Shown: positions 34,268 through 42,933 of the stretch, piece after piece
Position numbering within the stretch: position 1 is the stretch's first letter
Layout: each line of letters opens with the position of its first letter
NCBI GenBank assembly: GCA_047921455.1
Contig: JBLRWC010000015.1
Span: 1-56,152, forward strand
Length of the DNA: 56,152 bases
Direction of reading: 5' to 3'
Source of the DNA: XN24 sp047921455
GTDB lineage: Bacteria > Pseudomonadota > Gammaproteobacteria > Steroidobacterales > XN24
Program-made: the position numbers and the translations under genes
The notes under the pieces: model-generated
Seen by the model: only the letters and a program-made list of their open reading frames with translations
Told to the model about the DNA's origin: nothing
Databases searched by the model: none

Positions 34268-34867
34268 TCAGCTGCCGAGGCTCTTGAGCAGGGGTTCGAG
34301 ATAATCGAGGCGCGCGATCGGGTCGAACAGCGCCAGGCAATGCTGCTTGTGCTCCAGGTCGACAGGCAAAAGCTCGGCCAGGCGGCAGCCGACCCAGCCG
34401 GCGTCGCCGAAGTCCGGCGTGATATGCGCGTAATGCGGGCCAAGGTCTTCGAACACGCCCTCCAGCAGGCGGGCCATGTCCTGGAAGCGGGCTGGTAACG
34501 GCACCCTGGGCTCGGCCTCGAGCAACTCCACGACGCCGATGTTCAGGCCGTCGGCCTGGCGTCGCGAGCCGTTGAGCGCAAAACGCTCTTCACCTACCAC
34601 CACTACGCCCAGCGTGCCGTCGGCCAACTGGTCCCAGTCCACGATCTTCGCGACCGTACCGATCTCGTGCAGGCTCGCGGGGGCGCTCTCGTCGCCTGGG
34701 CTGGCCAGCAATACGCCAAAGCCGATGTCCGCTTTCATGCAGCCGCTGATCATGTCGATGTAGCGCGGCTCGAATATCCGCAGCGGCAATGGCCCGCCGG
34801 GGAACAACACGGTCTGCAACGGGAACAGCGGCATCTCGACCGGGTTGCTCACTCGCTGGTTGCTCAC
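34268..34867 (-). CDS. LON substrate-binding domain protein
   Basis: Stand-alone LON N-terminal domain (PUA-like), 199 residues, without ATPase or protease domains; such proteins are widespread and poorly characterised. Seen are the family opening PLFPLQTVLFPGGPLPLRIF, EPRYIDMI, FGVLLASPG and GTVAKIVDWDQLADG. The start is unsettled: GTG 34865-34867 overlaps the ubiX stop as GTGA, an equivalent GTG (34850-34852) lies in the second copy of a 15-bp duplication, and an ATG lies at 34832-34834. I use the first because a GGAG sits about 10 bases before it. Confidence 0.85.
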   Translation of the reverse strand: MSNQRVSNPVEMPLFPLQTVLFPGGPLPLRIFEPRYIDMISGCMKADIGFGVLLASPGDESAPASLHEIGTVAKIVDWDQLADGTLGVVVVGEERFALNGSRRQADGLNIGVVELLEAEPRVPLPARFQDMARLLEGVFEDLGPHYAHITPDFGDAGWVGCRLAELLPVDLEHKQHCLALFDPIARLDYLEPLLKSLGS

Positions 34868-34870
34868 TCG
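34841..34870. repeat. 15-bp tandem duplication at the ubiX / LON-domain gene junction
   Basis: Copies cgggttgctcactcg (34841-34855) and ctggttgctcactcg (34856-34870) match at 14 of 15 bases. On the minus strand each contains GTGAGCAACC. In the upstream copy this is the ubiX TGA overlapping a GTG start; the downstream copy repeats the GTG start in frame, giving VSNQRVSNP at the N terminus of the LON-domain protein. A recent slipped-strand duplication is the simplest cause. Confidence 0.8.
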
Positions 34871-35478
34871 GCTGGCGCTCCGCCCCAGGCCGGTACCAGT
34901 ACATGCCTGATGCCGAGGTGGTCGAGCACGCGTGCGACGACGAAATCCACGAGTTCGGCCACGCCCGCCGGGCGATGATAAAAACCCGGGTTCGCGGGCA
35001 TGATGACGGCGCCGGCACGCGCCAGCGTCAGCATGTTCTCGAGATGAATAGGCGAAAACGGCGTTTCGCGCACCACCAGCACCAGGGTCTTGCGTTCCTT
35101 GAGCACGACGTCGCCGGCGCGTTCGATCAGGCTCCGGCTCGCCCCCGTCGCCAGGGCCGACACGGTGGCCGTCGTGCAGGGACAGACCACCATCGCATCG
35201 GGCGCCGCCGAACCGCTGGCGACGGGTGCAGTCCATTCCTCGCGCCCGTACACCACCAGTTGCGACTCCGGCACCCCATGCCGCGCACAGAAGAAACGCC
35301 GCATGTCCGCCGGGCGGCCCGGCAACGCCAGGTCAGTCTCCATGCCGATGACCACCTGGGCCGGTTTCGAGATCATCAGCGACACCCGGCAGCCGGCGCC
35401 GAGCAGGCACTCCAGCAGCCGCAGTCCGTACTGCGCGCCCGAAGCTCCCGTCATCGCCAGCGCAACATGCAAACTCAT
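34864..35478 (-). CDS. ubiX: Flavin prenyltransferase UbiX
   Basis: Attaches a dimethylallyl group to FMN to make the prenyl-FMN cofactor of the decarboxylase UbiD in ubiquinone synthesis. The 204-residue product shows ALAMTGASGAQYGLRLLECL, the FMN/phosphate block VVCPCTTATVSALATGAS, LKERKTLVLVVRETPFSPIH and IMPANPGFYHRPAG. The ATG overlaps the mpl stop (ATGA) and its stop overlaps the next start (GTGA). ubiD is not in the window. The mpl-ubiX pairing is known in gammaproteobacteria. Confidence 0.95.
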   Translation of the reverse strand: MSLHVALAMTGASGAQYGLRLLECLLGAGCRVSLMISKPAQVVIGMETDLALPGRPADMRRFFCARHGVPESQLVVYGREEWTAPVASGSAAPDAMVVCPCTTATVSALATGASRSLIERAGDVVLKERKTLVLVVRETPFSPIHLENMLTLARAGAVIMPANPGFYHRPAGVAELVDFVVARVLDHLGIRHVLVPAWGGAPAE

Positions 35479-36857
35479 CCAGTCCTCTCCTCGCGCGCCC
35501 GGAGGCCTTCGAGCAGGCGCGGGTACAGGCCGCCGAAACTGCCGTTCGACATCAGCACCACGCGATCTCCGGCCTGTAATTCTGCCAACAGTATAGCCTC
35601 CAGCTCTGCCAGCTCGGCGCAAACCCGCGCACGCGCGCCAAGCCCGGCCAGCGCCCCGGCCGCATCCCAGCCGAGGTCCGCCGGCGCATGCACATAAACG
35701 CGCTCGGCCGCCGCCAACGATCCCGCCAGGCTGGCCGCGTGCACCCCCATGCGCATGGTGTTCGAGCGCGGCTCGAGCACCGCGACGAGGCGGCCCGCCC
35801 CCATTCCTTCGCGCATCGCCGCCAGCGTGCGGGCAATCGCGGTGGGGTGATGCGCGAAGTCATCGAAGAGTTCGACGCCGTCCGCCGTTCCGATCCATTC
35901 CTGGCGGCGTTTTACGCCGCGGAAGGCGGCCAGCGCCTGTGCCGACGTCGCCAGCGGCACGCCCGCATGGCGCGCCGCCAGCATCGCCGCGAGCGCATTT
36001 TCGGCATTGTGCGCGCCGGGCATGGACCAGCGCACCCGGGCCACCACCGTGCCCGCCGCGTCCAGCACCTCGAAGCCGCCGGGTGCGAGCCGCGCGGCAT
36101 GCTCCGCTCCCGGCGCTTCGCCGTCCGGGCCGGCGAAGCGCGTGACCGGCGTCCAGCAACCCTGTGCCAGCACGGTATCCAACGCTGCTTCTCCCGCCTT
36201 GGAAACGATCAGTCCGGCACCGGGCACGGTCCTTACCAGGTGGTGGAACTGGCGCTGAATGGCGCCGAGGTCGTCGAAGATATCTGCGTGGTCGAACTCG
36301 AGGTTGCCCAACACCAGGGTGCGCGGCCGGTAATGCACGAACTTGGAGCGCTTGTCGAAAAACGCCGTGTCGTATTCATCGGCCTCGACGACAAAAAACG
36401 GCGCATCCCCAAGCCGGGCCGAGACGCCGAAATCCGCCGCGATGCCGCCCACCAGGAAACCCGGGCGCAGGCCCGCGGATTCGAGCAGGAAGGCGAGAAT
36501 GCTGGTCGTGGTGGTCTTGCCGTGGGTACCGGCCACCGCCAATGTCCAGCGATCGTGCAGCACTTCGCGCGCCAGCCACTCGGGGCCGGAACAATAGGGC
36601 AAGCCGCTATCCAGCAACCGCTCCACCACCGGCATACCGCGGCACATGACATTGCCGACCACCACGCAGTCGGGCGCGGGCGCGAGCAAGTCGTTTTCGT
36701 AACCCTCGATGACCTCGACGCCGAGCGCCGCGAGCTGAGTGCTCATCGGCGGGTACAGGGGCCGGTCCGAACCCGTCACGCGATGGCCGAGTGCGCGCGC
36801 GAGCGCCGCGATGCCCGCCATGAATGTGCCGCCGATGCCGAGGATATGAACGTGCAT
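35475..36857 (-). CDS. mpl: UDP-N-acetylmuramate:L-alanyl-gamma-D-glutamyl-meso-diaminopimelate ligase
   Basis: Murein-recycling ligase that joins the tripeptide to UDP-MurNAc. The 460-residue product shows the N-terminal HILGIGGTFMAGIAALARAL (the TFM form typical of Mpl, against SGM in MurC), the ATP loop AVAGTHGKTTTTSILAFLLE, LGNLEFDHADIFDDL and FDDFAHHPTAI. The ATG overlaps the stop of the preceding membrane-protein gene and its stop overlaps ubiX, so four minus-strand genes form one coupled chain. Confidence 0.95.
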   Translation of the reverse strand: MHVHILGIGGTFMAGIAALARALGHRVTGSDRPLYPPMSTQLAALGVEVIEGYENDLLAPAPDCVVVGNVMCRGMPVVERLLDSGLPYCSGPEWLAREVLHDRWTLAVAGTHGKTTTTSILAFLLESAGLRPGFLVGGIAADFGVSARLGDAPFFVVEADEYDTAFFDKRSKFVHYRPRTLVLGNLEFDHADIFDDLGAIQRQFHHLVRTVPGAGLIVSKAGEAALDTVLAQGCWTPVTRFAGPDGEAPGAEHAARLAPGGFEVLDAAGTVVARVRWSMPGAHNAENALAAMLAARHAGVPLATSAQALAAFRGVKRRQEWIGTADGVELFDDFAHHPTAIARTLAAMREGMGAGRLVAVLEPRSNTMRMGVHAASLAGSLAAAERVYVHAPADLGWDAAGALAGLGARARVCAELAELEAILLAELQAGDRVVLMSNGSFGGLYPRLLEGLRAREERTG

Positions 36858-37393
36858 CAGGCGACCGGAAAGACTGCGCGGAACACGGCAACACTCGTGG
36901 CGAAATACAGCACCGCCGCCAGCACGCCGGCGGCATAGCTCCAGCCCAACGCATGCCGCAGGATGTGGCCGGTGACGAACAGCGAGGCGACCAGCAGCGT
37001 GAACAGCGCCATGGCGCTCAACAACGCGGGGCCCTCCATGCCGGGCACAGGCTCTCCGTCGCTGATCGTGCGGGCCGCGATCCAGGCGAACGGCAGCGCG
37101 GCCGCACTCAGCAGCGCCCCGGTGCCGAACAGCGCCGACAGGGTTTGCGGGATGCGCCCGGAGCGACCGGTCCCGCCCAGCAAGCCGCCGAACACCAGCA
37201 CCAGTAGCAACAGGTCGAGGGTCAACTGGCCCAGCAGGGTATTGACGCTCGCCGTCGACGGCCACAACACCGCGGCGCCAACCAGCAGGTAGGCGCACAG
37301 CGTCACACCCAGCACGACACCGAGCGCCGGCACGTCCTGGGGTCCCTTGCGGTGCAACACGATTTCAATGAACAAGCGAATCAGGGGCTGCAT
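36857..37393 (-). CDS. Uncharacterised integral membrane protein (about five helices)
   Basis: A 178-residue hydrophobic protein from the ATG at 37391-37393. Membrane segments lie roughly at 24-44 (GVVLGVTLCAYLLVGAAVL), 52-74, 88-106, 116-140 and 148-172. An amphipathic cytoplasmic start MQPLIRLFIEIVLHRKGPQD precedes them. The topology recalls YIP1-like proteins, but I cannot assign a family with confidence. Its stop overlaps the mpl ATG (ATGA), and it is divergent from rnd. Confidence 0.78.
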   Translation of the reverse strand: MQPLIRLFIEIVLHRKGPQDVPALGVVLGVTLCAYLLVGAAVLWPSTASVNTLLGQLTLDLLLLVLVFGGLLGGTGRSGRIPQTLSALFGTGALLSAAALPFAWIAARTISDGEPVPGMEGPALLSAMALFTLLVASLFVTGHILRHALGWSYAAGVLAAVLYFATSVAVFRAVFPVA

Positions 37394-37470
37394 GGCGTTA
37401 CCTTTTGCAGCCGGCATCATACCTGCGCGCACCGCACACCGTGCAAGCGCCGCCGCGGGCCGTCTTCTGG

Positions 37471-37476
37471 GATAAT
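37471..37476 (+). promoter_or_regulatory. Possible -10 box directly before rnd
   Basis: GATAAT, whose spacing would put transcription start at or within one or two bases of the rnd ATG (37483). If real, the rnd transcript would be leaderless. There is no convincing Shine-Dalgarno before the ATG, which fits, but the -35 box is weak. Confidence 0.3.
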
Positions 37477-37482
37477 GGCGTC

Positions 37483-38580
37483 ATGAGCGATTATTTATTC
37501 ATGGACAAGACCGCCGAGGCGGAGGCGCTGGCGCGCGAGTGGGCCGGCGTGCCGCAGCTGGCGGTGGACACCGAATTCGTCCGCGAAAGCACTTACAGCG
37601 CACAGTTGTGCCTGATGCAGGTATCGGACGGCGAACGCGTCGTGTGCCTCGACATGCTGGCGCTGGGCGGCCCCGGGCCCTTTGCGGAACTGCTGGCCGA
37701 TCCCGCGGTGCGCAAGGTATTTCATTCCGCGCGACAGGATCTCGAGGTGCTCAACGAGCATCTCGGCGCTGTGCCGGGCCCCGTCTGGGACACCCAGGTG
37801 GCGGCCGCGATGCTCGGCTATCCCGACCAGGTCGGTTACACGCAGCTGACGGGAGCCGAGCTCGGCGTCACGCTGCCCAAGGATCACGCCCGCACCGACT
37901 GGAGCCGCCGGCCGCTGTCCGACGAGCAACTTCGCTACGCGGCCGCCGACGTGTTGTGGCTGCTGCCGCTGGCCGAACGCCTCGAGGGTGAACTCGAGCG
38001 TCTCGGTCGCCGGGCATGGGCCGCCAGCGAAAGCGCCGCGCTGTGCGACCCGGAACTGTATGCCTTCGACGCCGCGGGCGCCTGGCGCCGCGTCAAGCGG
38101 GTAGGGCAGCTGGCCGACGCGCCGTTGGCGCGGGCGGTGGCGCTGGCCGCCTGGCGCGAGGAAGAAGCGCGTCGCTGCGACCGGCCGCGACGCTGGATAC
38201 TCAAGGACGAAGCCATCATTGCATTGGCCGAACGCAATCCCGACAGCCCGGCGGCGCTTGCGCGGCTGGATGCCCTGCCGCCGGCCGTGTTGCGACGTCA
38301 TGGCGAGGCGCTGCTCGCGGTCATGCATGCGGCGGCGGATGCCGAGCCGCCAGCCAGGCCCGCACCCGCGCGGCTCGAAAACGCCGAGGACAAGCTGGCG
38401 CGCCGGCTGATGGCCCGGCTGCGGGAGCTGGCCGAGCAACACCGCGTTTCCACGCCGTTGCTCGCCACCCGCAGGGATGTGGAAGCACTGGTGCTCGGAC
38501 GACGCGACCTGCCGCTGCTGGAGGGCTGGCGACGCGAACTCGCGGGCGCCGAGCTGCTCGGCTTGCTGGAGGCGAGCTGA
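37483..38580 (+). CDS. rnd: Ribonuclease D
   Basis: 3'-5' exoribonuclease that trims tRNA and other small RNA 3' ends. The 365-residue product has the DEDDy catalytic domain: Exo I LAVDTEFVRESTY, Exo II HSARQDLEVLNEHL, Exo III with Tyr/Asp in LRYAAADVLWLL. Two HRDC-like helical regions follow (about 205-285 and 300-365; RRWILKDEAIIALAERNP). The ATG at 37483 is chosen because similarity starts there; the upstream open frame overlaps the divergent membrane gene. Confidence 0.94.
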   Translation: MSDYLFMDKTAEAEALAREWAGVPQLAVDTEFVRESTYSAQLCLMQVSDGERVVCLDMLALGGPGPFAELLADPAVRKVFHSARQDLEVLNEHLGAVPGPVWDTQVAAAMLGYPDQVGYTQLTGAELGVTLPKDHARTDWSRRPLSDEQLRYAAADVLWLLPLAERLEGELERLGRRAWAASESAALCDPELYAFDAAGAWRRVKRVGQLADAPLARAVALAAWREEEARRCDRPRRWILKDEAIIALAERNPDSPAALARLDALPPAVLRRHGEALLAVMHAAADAEPPARPAPARLENAEDKLARRLMARLRELAEQHRVSTPLLATRRDVEALVLGRRDLPLLEGWRRELAGAELLGLLEAS

Positions 38581-38595
38581 CCGGGCGCGCCTCGG

Positions 38596-39246
38596 CTAGC
38601 CCTGGAGACCGAGCGCCTGCACCAGCCGGCGATAAACCTCTTCGAACTCGCCTTCAGCGTCGACGACCCGCAACTTGCCCACGCCGCGGTAATGCTCGAT
38701 CAGCGGCGCGGTCTCGGCATTGTAGGTCTCGAGACGATGACCGATGGTTTCCGCGCGGTCGTCGGAACGCTGTACCAGTTCGCCGCCACAGGACTCGCAG
38801 CGGCCGTTCGACGGCGGCGGCAGGAAGTGAATGTTGTAAACGCGCCCGCAGCCCGTGCAGCTGCGCCGGCCGGTCAGGCGCTTCATCAGGATCGAGAGGT
38901 CGACGTCCATCAGCACGGCGGCATCCAGCGGCTGGCCGAGTTCCGCGAGCACATTCTCGAGCGATTCGGCTTGGGCGGTGTTGCGCGGGTAGCCGTCGAG
39001 GATAAAGCCCTTCGCGGCGTCGGGTCGCGCGATGCGCTCCCGGAGTATTCCCAGCACGATGTCGTCGGACACGAGCTTGCCGGCATCCATCGCCGCCTTC
39101 GCCTTGATGCCGTGCTGCGTGCCGCGCGCGACCGCATCCCTGAGCAAGTCGCCGGTGGAAATCTGCGGATGACCAAAGTCGGCCATGAGTTTCTTCGCCT
39201 GCGTGCCCTTTCCAGAGCCCGGGGCGCCAAGCAATACGATGCGCAT
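38596..39246 (-). CDS. adk: Adenylate kinase, long type with zinc-binding lid
   Basis: Equilibrates AMP, ATP and ADP. The 216-residue product shows P-loop LLGAPGSGKGTQA, AMP-site GDLLRDAVARGT, FILDGYPRNTAQAE and the lid. Unlike E. coli Adk the lid keeps four Cys (CTGCGRVYNIHF and CESCGGEL), the structural zinc site of many other bacterial enzymes. RSDDRAETIGHRLETYNAET follows. It is divergent from the PPi-phosphofructokinase; the 206-base spacer holds both upstream regions and no other gene that I can see. Confidence 0.96.
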   Translation of the reverse strand: MRIVLLGAPGSGKGTQAKKLMADFGHPQISTGDLLRDAVARGTQHGIKAKAAMDAGKLVSDDIVLGILRERIARPDAAKGFILDGYPRNTAQAESLENVLAELGQPLDAAVLMDVDLSILMKRLTGRRSCTGCGRVYNIHFLPPPSNGRCESCGGELVQRSDDRAETIGHRLETYNAETAPLIEHYRGVGKLRVVDAEGEFEEVYRRLVQALGLQG

Positions 39247-39452
39247 CCACTCTCTCCCACTGCTGTCGCGCGGCCAAGCGGCCAAAGATGACAAGCTTGC
39301 CGACGTTACCGGCCGCGGTCAAACCGCACCGGGCCTGCCATGACCGGAGCCGCGCTAATCCGCTATTCTTCGCATACGACGCCGGCCGAAGGGGCCGAGG
39401 ATGTTCTTCACCGCTGTAGCCAGACCCGAAATCGCGCAAACAGGGAGCCAGG

Positions 39453-40709
39453 ATGAAACGCAAACGGAATCTTTTTTATGCCCAGTCCGGCGGCGTGACC
39501 GCCGTCATCAATGCCACGGCCTGCGGCGTCATCGAGACCGCGCGCGCGAATCGTGACCGGGTCGGCAAGGTCTACGCGGGCCGCATGGGCATCGTCGGCG
39601 CATTGCGGGAAGAACTGATCGACACGGGCAAGGACTCGGCCAGTGCGATCGCAGCCCTGCGCCATACCCCCGGCGGAGCCTTCGGCTCGGTGCGTTACAA
39701 GCTGAAAGGCATCGAGGAAAGCGCCGCGGAATACCAGCGGCTGATCGATGTCTTTCGCGCCCACGACATCGGCTATTTCATATACAACGGCGGCGGCGAT
39801 TCCATGGATACCGCCAACAAGGTCGCCCAGGTCGCCAGGAACATGGACTACGAGATCACGTGCGTCGGCGTTCCCAAGACCGTCGATAACGACCTGCCGA
39901 TCACGGATAACTGCCCCGGCTTTGGCTCGGTCGCCAAGTACGTGGCGGTCTCCACCCTGGAAGCGGGCATCGACGTCGGCTCCATGCCGCAGACCAAGGT
40001 GTTCATTCTCGAGGTCATGGGCCGCCACGCCGGCTGGATCGCCGCGGCCGGCGGCCTCGCCGGCAAGGATCGCACCGAGCCGCCGCACCTCATCCTGTTC
40101 CCGGAAATTCCCTTTGACGAGGACCGGTTCATCGCCAAGGTGAAGGAGAACGTCGCCCGCCACGGCAGCTGCGTGATCGTCGCATCGGAGGGCATCCGCC
40201 GTCCGGACGGCAGTTTCGTAGCCGAATCAGGCGCCAAGGACGCATTCGGCCATGCGCAGCTCGGCGGGGTGGCGCCGCACCTGGCGGAAATCGTGCGTGG
40301 CAAACTGGGCTACAAGTTCCACTGGGCCGTGGCGGACTACCTGCAGCGTTCGGCGCGCCATATCGCCTCGAAAGTCGACGTGGAGCAGGCCTATGCAATG
40401 GGCCAGGCGGCGGCCGAGATGGCGCTCGCCGGGGTGCACGGCAAGTTGCCGATCATCGAGCGGACTTCGGACCAGCCGTATCGCTGGAAGGTCGGCCAGG
40501 CGGACCTCGCCAAGGTAGCCAATGTCGAGAAAAAATTGCCCAGGAAATACATCACGGCCGATGGTTTCCATATCACCGGGGCCTGCCGCAAATACCTGGC
40601 GCCCCTGATCAAGGGCGAGGACTACCCGCCGTACAAAGACGGGCTGCCGAAGTACGTCAAGCTGAAGAACGAGCTGGCGCCGAAAAAGCTCCCGGCATGG
40701 GAAGAATAA
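39453..40709 (+). CDS. pfp: Pyrophosphate-dependent 6-phosphofructokinase
   Basis: Reversibly phosphorylates fructose 6-phosphate with PPi instead of ATP. The 418-residue product carries the two residues that mark the PPi type: Asp in GGGDSMD where ATP enzymes have Gly, and Lys in PKTVDND where ATP enzymes have Gly. Also seen are the substrate blocks EVMGRHAGWIAAAGG and VIVASEGIRRPDGS. An AGGGAG lies about 7 bases before the ATG. It converges on hppA across a shared terminator; pfp-hppA linkage is known from methanotrophs such as Methylococcus capsulatus. Confidence 0.94.
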   Translation: MKRKRNLFYAQSGGVTAVINATACGVIETARANRDRVGKVYAGRMGIVGALREELIDTGKDSASAIAALRHTPGGAFGSVRYKLKGIEESAAEYQRLIDVFRAHDIGYFIYNGGGDSMDTANKVAQVARNMDYEITCVGVPKTVDNDLPITDNCPGFGSVAKYVAVSTLEAGIDVGSMPQTKVFILEVMGRHAGWIAAAGGLAGKDRTEPPHLILFPEIPFDEDRFIAKVKENVARHGSCVIVASEGIRRPDGSFVAESGAKDAFGHAQLGGVAPHLAEIVRGKLGYKFHWAVADYLQRSARHIASKVDVEQAYAMGQAAAEMALAGVHGKLPIIERTSDQPYRWKVGQADLAKVANVEKKLPRKYITADGFHITGACRKYLAPLIKGEDYPPYKDGLPKYVKLKNELAPKKLPAWEE

Positions 40710-40749
40710 GCCGCGAGGGGACAGCGCCGCGCCCTTGATTCGGGGCGTG

Positions 40750-40784
40750 AAAAAAAGGGCCGGGGTTTGCACCCCGGCCCTTTT
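40750..40784. terminator. Bidirectional intrinsic terminator shared by pfp and hppA
   Basis: GGGCCGGGG (40757-40765) pairs perfectly with CCCCGGCCC (40772-40780) around the loop TTTGCA. Seven A (40750-40756) precede it and four T follow, so either strand yields a strong GC stem followed by a U-rich tail. It lies between the pfp stop (40709) and the hppA stop (40801), as expected for a shared terminator. Confidence 0.85.
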
Positions 40785-40800
40785 CGTTTGCGTCTCTTTC

Positions 40801-42822
<2,022 letters not shown>

Positions 42823-42869
42823 GTTTCCCCTTCTCTTTTCTGGTGTTCTGGTTCAGCGATCAACACAGC

Positions 42870-42891
42870 CGCGCCGCAGCTAAGCGGCGCG
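42870..42891. repeat. Perfect inverted repeat upstream of hppA
   Basis: CGCGCCGC (42870-42877) and GCGGCGCG (42884-42891) flank the loop AGCTAA. It directly adjoins the predicted hppA -10 box and also follows the stop of the GGDEF/EAL gene by about 40 bases. It could be an operator, a terminator for the GGDEF/EAL gene without a T-run, or a 5' stem of the hppA mRNA. Confidence 0.55.
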
Positions 42892-42897
42892 ATTATA
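42892..42897 (-). promoter_or_regulatory. Putative -10 box of hppA
   Basis: Reads TATAAT on the minus strand, 69 bases before the hppA ATG. TTCAAT lies 16 bases further upstream as a weak -35 candidate. Transcription would start inside the adjoining inverted repeat. Confidence 0.42.
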
Positions 42898-42933
42898 CAG
42901 AGTGTGGCGCCCGATTGAAGCCGCGGCCGGCCG

